This document shows, piece by piece, positions 22,128-26,211 of a stretch of 26,211 nt of DNA. The position numbers and the translations under genes were made by a program. Position 1 is the stretch's first letter. The number at the start of each line of letters is the position of its first letter. The notes beneath the pieces were generated by a model that ran no database searches, was not told the DNA's origin, and saw nothing but the letters and a program-made list of their open reading frames with translations. This DNA is from an uncultured Oscillospiraceae bacterium (GTDB lineage: Bacteria > Bacillota > Clostridia > Oscillospirales > Ruminococcaceae), in NCBI GenBank assembly GCA_934446455.1, contig CAKSEE010000043.1, positions 1 through 26,211 on the forward strand. The letters run 5' to 3'.

Positions 22128-23348
22128 TTACTTATCCTGAATAGCGTCGATACCGGGAAGACCCTTGCCCTCGAGGTACTCGAGCGAAGCGCCGCCGCCT
22201 GTGGAGATGTGGCTCATCTTGTCGGCATAGCCGAGGTTGATAGCAGCCGTAGCGGAGTCGCCGCCGCCGATTATCGTCGTAGCGTCAGCAGCTGCGAGAG
22301 CCTCGCATACAGCGACGGTACCCTTCTTGAGAACAGGGTTCTCAAATACGCCCATCGGTCCGTTCCATACAACGGTCTTAGCGGTCTTAGCAGCATCAGC
22401 GAAAAGCTCCATGGTCTTGGGGCCGATATCAAGACCCATCATGTCAGCGGGTATCTTGTCGGAATCAACAACGGAAACCTCGATAGGAGCGTCAATGGGG
22501 TCAGGGAAAGCCTTAGCGATAGTGGTATCAACAGGCAGAAGGAGCTTCTTGCCGAGCTTCTCAGCCTTCTCTATCATCTGCTTGCAGTAGTCGATCTTCT
22601 CATCGTCTACGAGAGAAGTACCAACCTCGTACCCCTTTGCCTTGAGGAATGTGTAAGCCATACCGCCGCCAATGATGAGCGTGTCGCACTTCTCAAGCAG
22701 GTTGGAGATAACGTTGAGCTTGTCAGCAACCTTAGCGCCGCCGAGGATAGCAACAAACGGGCGAACAGGGTTCTCAACGGCGTTGCCGAGGAACTCGATT
22801 TCCTTGTTCATAAGGTAGCCTACAGCGGTCTCCTTAACGAACTTGGTTACGCCAACCGTGGAAGCGTGCGCTCTGTGGGAGGAGCCGAATGCGTCCATTA
22901 CGAAAATCTCATTGTGTACGAGGTCAGCAAGCTCCTTGGAGAAGCCCTCGCCGTTCTTGGTTTCGTCAGCGCCGCGGAAGCGGGTGTTCTCAAGAACAAC
23001 GATTTCGCCGTCCTTCATAGCGGCAACTGCAGCCTTTGCGTTTTCACCAACAACATTGGCGTCGGGAGCGAAAGTTACCTTGGCAGAAACAAGCTCTGCA
23101 AGTCTGTCAGCGGCAGCCTTAAGGGAGAACTTTGCCTCAGGACCGTTCTTCGGCTTGCCGAGGTGGGAGCAGAGGACAACCTTTGCGCCGTTTTCGGTCA
23201 GCTTGTTGATTGTGGGGAGAGCAGCCGTGATTCTGTTGTCGTTGGTGATCTTGCCATCCTTCATCGGAACGTTGAAGTCAACGCGTACAAGCACGAACTT
23301 ACCCTTTACATTCAGGTCTTCTACATTCTTCTTGTTCAGTTTGCTCAT
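22128..23348 (-). CDS. pgk: Phosphoglycerate kinase
   Basis: A 406-aa cytosolic enzyme that makes ATP and 3-phosphoglycerate from 1,3-bisphosphoglycerate. It has [66 protein letters not shown] and [11 protein letters not shown], all family signatures. The start [11 protein letters not shown] at 23348 has GAAAGGAA 9 bases upstream. The longer frame to 23441 runs through the promoter and is rejected. It is the first gene of the pgk-tpiA-gpmI operon. Glyceraldehyde-3-phosphate dehydrogenase and enolase genes are not in the window. A short inverted repeat (AGGCA 23389-23393, TGCCT 23399-23403) lies in the leader just after the expected transcription start. Confidence 0.98.
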   Translation of the reverse strand: MSKLNKKNVEDLNVKGKFVLVRVDFNVPMKDGKITNDNRITAALPTINKLTENGAKVVLCSHLGKPKNGPEAKFSLKAAADRLAELVSAKVTFAPDANVVGENAKAAVAAMKDGEIVVLENTRFRGADETKNGEGFSKELADLVHNEIFVMDAFGSSHRAHASTVGVTKFVKETAVGYLMNKEIEFLGNAVENPVRPFVAILGGAKVADKLNVISNLLEKCDTLIIGGGMAYTFLKAKGYEVGTSLVDDEKIDYCKQMIEKAEKLGKKLLLPVDTTIAKAFPDPIDAPIEVSVVDSDKIPADMMGLDIGPKTMELFADAAKTAKTVVWNGPMGVFENPVLKKGTVAVCEALAAADATTIIGGGDSATAAINLGYADKMSHISTGGGASLEYLEGKGLPGIDAIQDK

Positions 23349-23412
23349 GGTTTTTATTTCCTTTCGTAATGAAATATTGAACATACCAAGGCACACAATG
23401 CCTACAATATAT

Positions 23413-23441
23413 ATTTTACTATATCTTCGCGGATTTTTCAA
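23413..23441 (-). promoter_or_regulatory. Promoter of the glycolytic operon
   Basis: Minus strand: TTGAAA (23436-23441), a 17-base spacer, TAAAAT (23413-23418). The leader to pgk is about 60 bases. Confidence 0.75.
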
Positions 23442-23504
23442 GGGTTTTTAGAAAATTTTTTGTTAAAATCTTGACTATTCCGCAAAGGGACTTTTATGCG
23501 GCAG

Positions 23505-23540
23505 CCAAAACCGCCCCTCGCAATGCGAAGGGCGGTTTGG
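23505..23540 (-). terminator. Long hairpin terminator after acpP
   Basis: On the minus strand a near-perfect stem runs from CCAAACCGCCC through TTCGC, a 3-base loop ATT, GCGAG and GGGCGGTTTTGG. There is one bulged T, and the T-run lies inside the distal stem. It starts 12 bases after the acpP stop and insulates the pgk promoter. The U-tract is not outside the stem, so efficiency is uncertain. Confidence 0.65.
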
Positions 23541-23552
23541 ACTGCCTGTTTA

Positions 23553-23783
23553 TTACTGGTTATCCTCGATATAGGAAACGATGTCGCCAACGGTCTTGAA
23601 ATTCTCGACCTGGTCGTCGGGGATTTCAATACCGAACTCGCCGGAGATAGCCATAACGAGGTCAACAACATCGAGAGAGTCTGCGCCGAGGTCGTCAACG
23701 ATTGCGGTGTCCTCGGAGATTGTGTCCTCCTGTGCGTCAAACTGCTCTGCAATAAGCTTCTTTACTTTTTCTAAGATTTCCAT
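23553..23783 (-). CDS. acpP: Acyl carrier protein
   Basis: A 76-aa acidic carrier that holds growing acyl chains on a phosphopantetheine attached to Ser36 in LGADSLDVVDLV, used by the type II fatty-acid synthase. The N-terminus EILEKVKKLIAEQF and the C-terminal IPDDQVENFKTVGDIVSYIE are typical. The start at 23783 has GGAGGG 8 bases upstream. The longer frame to 23831 covers the leader. It lies 121 bases downstream of accA, but has its own consensus promoter, so it can be made in excess over the carboxylase subunits. Confidence 0.96.
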   Translation of the reverse strand: MEILEKVKKLIAEQFDAQEDTISEDTAIVDDLGADSLDVVDLVMAISGEFGIEIPDDQVENFKTVGDIVSYIEDNQ

Positions 23784-23836
23784 GGTAATTCCCTCCAAGT
23801 TATTTGCCACTATATCCCGTAGCATTTTCAAAATAT

Positions 23837-23865
23837 ATTATAATCGAAACAAACAAAATAATCAA
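23837..23865 (-). promoter_or_regulatory. Promoter of acpP
   Basis: Minus strand: TTGATT (23860-23865), a 17-base spacer, perfect TATAAT (23837-23842). It lies in the AT-rich gap after accA, and the leader to the acpP start is about 47 bases. Confidence 0.85.
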
Positions 23866-23904
23866 TACCCAATACGCAAAAAATACAAGTTATTTTTCAC
23901 AAAC

Positions 23905-24708
23905 TTATTCGGCAAACATACCGATTTTTCTAAATTTCTGATATCTTTGCATAAGAAGCGCGTCGGTATCGGTGTTTCTGAGCCTGTAAACAGCGTCAAC
24001 GAGATACTCGTAAATGCTGTCGGCAGTCTGCTCCTTGCTAAGGTGAGCGCCGCCCTCAGGCTCGGGTATTATCTTGTCGCATACGCCGAAGTCCACAAGG
24101 TTTTCGGCGGTTATCTTAAGCAGCTCACAGGCTTCCTTTTCCTTTGTGCCATCCTTCCACAGGATAGAAGCCGCGCCGCGCGGTGAAATAACGCTGTAGA
24201 GCGCGTTTTCAAGCATTGCAAGCTCGTCGCATACGGCAAGCGCAAGTGCTCCGCCGCTGCCGCCCTCGCCCAGCACCACCGAGATTATCGGCGTGCGCAG
24301 CGTCATAAACTCATAGAGATTGCGCGCTATCGCCTCACCCTGCCCGCGCTTCTCCGCGTCTATCCCGCAGAATGCGCCGGGGGTGTCCACAAGGCAGATG
24401 ACGGGTCTGTGGAACTTCTCCGCCTGCCGAGCAAGCCGCAGTGCCTTACGATAACCCTCGGGGTGCGGCATGGAGAAGTTGCTGCGCTTGTTTTCCTCAA
24501 GCGTGCGCCCCTTTACCTGCGCCAGAACGGTAACGGGCGTGTCGCTCAGATACCCTATGCCGCCGATTATCGCGTGGTCGTCGCCGTAAAGCCTGTCGCC
24601 GTGAAACTCCATAAACCGCGTGAACATCGCGGGGATATAGTCGTTTACGGTAGGTCTGTCCTTGTGGCGGATTATTTCAAGCCGCTCCGTTGCGGAAAGC
24701 TTGTTCAT
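23905..24708 (-). CDS. accA: Acetyl-CoA carboxylase carboxyltransferase subunit alpha
   Basis: A 267-aa subunit of the carboxyltransferase that moves CO2 from carboxybiotin to acetyl-CoA, giving malonyl-CoA. Family marks are FMEFHGDRLYGDD, GRTLEENKRSNFSMPHPEGYRKALRLA, VDTPGAFCGIDAEKRGQGEAIARNL, GEGGSGGALAL and VISPRGAASILWKD. It is about 50 residues shorter at the N-terminus than the E. coli protein, as in many Firmicutes. The start overlaps the accD stop by four bases (ATGA, 24705-24708), so the two subunits are translationally coupled in equal amounts. Confidence 0.97.
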   Translation of the reverse strand: MNKLSATERLEIIRHKDRPTVNDYIPAMFTRFMEFHGDRLYGDDHAIIGGIGYLSDTPVTVLAQVKGRTLEENKRSNFSMPHPEGYRKALRLARQAEKFHRPVICLVDTPGAFCGIDAEKRGQGEAIARNLYEFMTLRTPIISVVLGEGGSGGALALAVCDELAMLENALYSVISPRGAASILWKDGTKEKEACELLKITAENLVDFGVCDKIIPEPEGGAHLSKEQTADSIYEYLVDAVYRLRNTDTDALLMQRYQKFRKIGMFAE

Positions 24709-25586
24709 CGTCCTGCCACCTCCTTCGGAAAGCCGTGCAGCTTAAGTATGTTGGAGATACGCTTGCGCATCATTCCGCGCTCCACTATCATGTCCGCAAA
24801 GCCGCAGTCAAGCTGGAACTCCGCGCTCTGGAAGTCATCGGGAAGCCGCTGATGTATTGTGTCCTGTATAACGCGCCGCCCCGCAAAGCCTATAAGCACC
24901 TTGGGCTCTGCGATGATTATGTCGCCAAGGCTTGCAAAGGAAGCGGTAACGCCGCCCGTTGTGGGGTCGGTCATAACCGCGATGTAAAGCCCGCCCGAGT
25001 CGCTGTGGCGCTTTACCGCGCCGCTCGTCTTCGCCATCTGCATGAGGGAAATTATGCCCTCCTGCATACGCGCGCCGCCCGACGCCGTAAACATAACCAC
25101 GGGCAGCCCGCGCTCCGTCGCGTACTCAAACGCGCGCGTTATCTTCTCGCCGACAACGCTGCCCATGCTCGCCATCATAAAATGGCTGTCCATTATCCCT
25201 ATAACGCAGCGGTAGCCGCGTATCGTGCATTCGCCCGTAACTATGGCGTCGTTTATGCCGCACTGGCTTTGAAGCTTCGCGGTCTTTTCCTCGTACTTCG
25301 GGAAGTTTATCGGGTTGAGTGGCTTAAGCCCCGCGTCAAGCTCGATAAAGCTGTCCCTGTCCGCTGTAAGGTCGAGCCGCTCGCGCCATGTAAGCCGCGC
25401 GTGGTAGCCGCACTTGGGGCATACCTTCATCGCGTTCTCAAACTCCTCGTTGTAAACAACGCCGCCGCAGCGCGGGCATTTGAAAAGCAGGTCGTGCGGG
25501 ATAACCACGTCCTTTTCCTGCGCAGGCTCGGGCTGCTCGTCGAGAAAACGCGCCTTAACCACCTTAAAAAGGTCCTCTAACGGCAT
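24705..25586 (-). CDS. accD: Acetyl-CoA carboxylase carboxyltransferase subunit beta
   Basis: A 293-aa partner of AccA. An N-terminal four-cysteine zinc finger (C37, C40, C56, C59 in CPRCGG and CPKCGYH) is followed by the crotonase-fold catalytic domain. Domain marks are CVIGIMDSHFMMASMG, GEKITRAFEYA, VMFTASGGARMQEG and VMTDPTTGGVTASFASLGD. Its GGGGGAG ribosome site lies within the end of accC, and the gap to accC is 5 bases. With AccA it forms the carboxyltransferase heterotetramer. Confidence 0.97.
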   Translation of the reverse strand: MPLEDLFKVVKARFLDEQPEPAQEKDVVIPHDLLFKCPRCGGVVYNEEFENAMKVCPKCGYHARLTWRERLDLTADRDSFIELDAGLKPLNPINFPKYEEKTAKLQSQCGINDAIVTGECTIRGYRCVIGIMDSHFMMASMGSVVGEKITRAFEYATERGLPVVMFTASGGARMQEGIISLMQMAKTSGAVKRHSDSGGLYIAVMTDPTTGGVTASFASLGDIIIAEPKVLIGFAGRRVIQDTIHQRLPDDFQSAEFQLDCGFADMIVERGMMRKRISNILKLHGFPKEVAGR

Positions 25587-25591
25587 TCAGC

Positions 25592-26211
25592 TCACTCCCC
25601 CATAATATTCTTTCTGTTGAGGAATCCGATGTCGAAATTCCCCTTTTCAAAGTCCTCGTCCTTAAGCAGCGCAAGCTGGAAGTCGATGTTCGTTTCAACG
25701 CCCTCTATAATAAACTCTGAGAGCGCGACGCGCATTTTCATTATTGCTTCCTCGCGCGTGGGCGCCTTTACAAGAAGCTTTGCAATCATGCTGTCGTAGT
25801 AGGGCGTTATCTGATACCCCGCGTACACCGCGCTGTCAATACGCACGTTAAAGCCGCCCGGTACGTGTATCGCGTTTATCGTACCCGGGCAGGGCATAAA
25901 GTTTCTGCGCGGGTCCTCTGCGTTTATGCGGCACTCTATGGCGTGGCCGTTCAGGTGAACGTCGTCCTGCGAGAACCACAGCTTCTCCCCTGCGGCAATG
26001 CGTATCTGCGCCTTTACAAGGTCTATTCCCGTCACAAACTCGGTCACGGGGTGTTCAACCTGAATGCGCGTGTTCATCTCCATAAAATAGAAGTTTCTGT
26101 CGGCGTCAACAAGGAACTCTATCGTGCCTGCGTTCTGATAGCCGCTTACCTTCGCAGCGCTTACTGCGGCGGCGCCCATCTTTTCACGAAGCTCCTCGGT
26201 CATTATAGGGC
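25592..26211 (-). CDS. accC: Biotin carboxylase, C-terminal part (cut by window end)
   Basis: The last 206 residues of the ATP-dependent biotin carboxylase subunit. The frame stays open to the window edge with residues [12 protein letters not shown], and the real start lies beyond 26211. The visible part has the active-site [18 protein letters not shown] with the catalytic Arg and Glu residues, [12 protein letters not shown], and the C-terminal domain with [12 protein letters not shown] and VETNIDFQ. It lies upstream of accD and accA in one operon. The biotin carrier gene accB is not seen and may lie further upstream. Confidence 0.96.
   Translation of the reverse strand, partial: PIMTEELREKMGAAAVSAAKVSGYQNAGTIEFLVDADRNFYFMEMNTRIQVEHPVTEFVTGIDLVKAQIRIAAGEKLWFSQDDVHLNGHAIECRINAEDPRRNFMPCPGTINAIHVPGGFNVRIDSAVYAGYQITPYYDSMIAKLLVKAPTREEAIMKMRVALSEFIIEGVETNIDFQLALLKDEDFEKGNFDIGFLNRKNIMGE

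Noticed and set aside
22209..23369. Plus-strand 386-aa open frame opposite pgk
   Set aside because: It is antisense to phosphoglycerate kinase and crosses the pgk ribosome site. No start signal is present.

Overview
The window looks like chromosomal DNA of an anaerobic, Gram-positive Clostridia-type gut or rumen bacterium, probably close to Ruminococcus/Oscillospiraceae. This is inferred from moderately high GC, strong AGGAGG-type ribosome sites, TTGACA/TATAAT promoters, a T-box leader, tmcAL, a lipoprotein endoglucanase, an unpaired acetate kinase and acyl-carrier/acc gene order. No rRNA, tRNA, insertion sequence, phage gene or CRISPR array was seen. Both ends are cut inside genes.

Layout. 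1-2025 (+): the 3' end of a PocR-domain chemoreceptor-like protein, then fucO (lactaldehyde/propanediol oxidoreductase) and a terminator. 2029-4924 (-): an MBL-fold hydrolase and a transglutaminase-like lipoprotein, each with its own promoter. The lipoprotein gene has a GC-rich head and an AT-rich body. 5072-7579 (+): a c-di-GMP phosphodiesterase (degenerate GGDEF, intact EAL) and an unrecognised Cys-rich 222-aa protein. 7590-11617 (-): aroF-type DAHP synthase, a T-box leader, a secreted wall-anchored-type protein with a duplicated domain, and tyrS. 11684-16616 (-): a tight operon of tmcAL, a mutarotase-like protein, a MurL-type PP-loop protein and a MurD-type ligase. The last two overlap by 11 nt and most likely form the MurD2/MurL route that epimerises L-Glu to D-Glu on the peptidoglycan precursor. 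16635-19634 (+): ackA and a GH5 cellulase lipoprotein. 19640-23441 (-): glycolytic operon pgk-tpiA-gpmI. 23505-26211 (-): fatty-acid initiation genes accC (partial), accD, accA and acpP.

How it fits together. The housekeeping blocks cover lower glycolysis, acetate production with ATP yield, malonyl-CoA synthesis and cell-wall precursor assembly. The cellulase supplies glucose oligomers. The window's most unusual points are the MurD2-MurL pair, the T-box placed ahead of a surface protein and tyrS immediately behind aroF, and the composition break in the transglutaminase-like lipoprotein. All calls come from reading translated sequence and motifs. No database search was possible.
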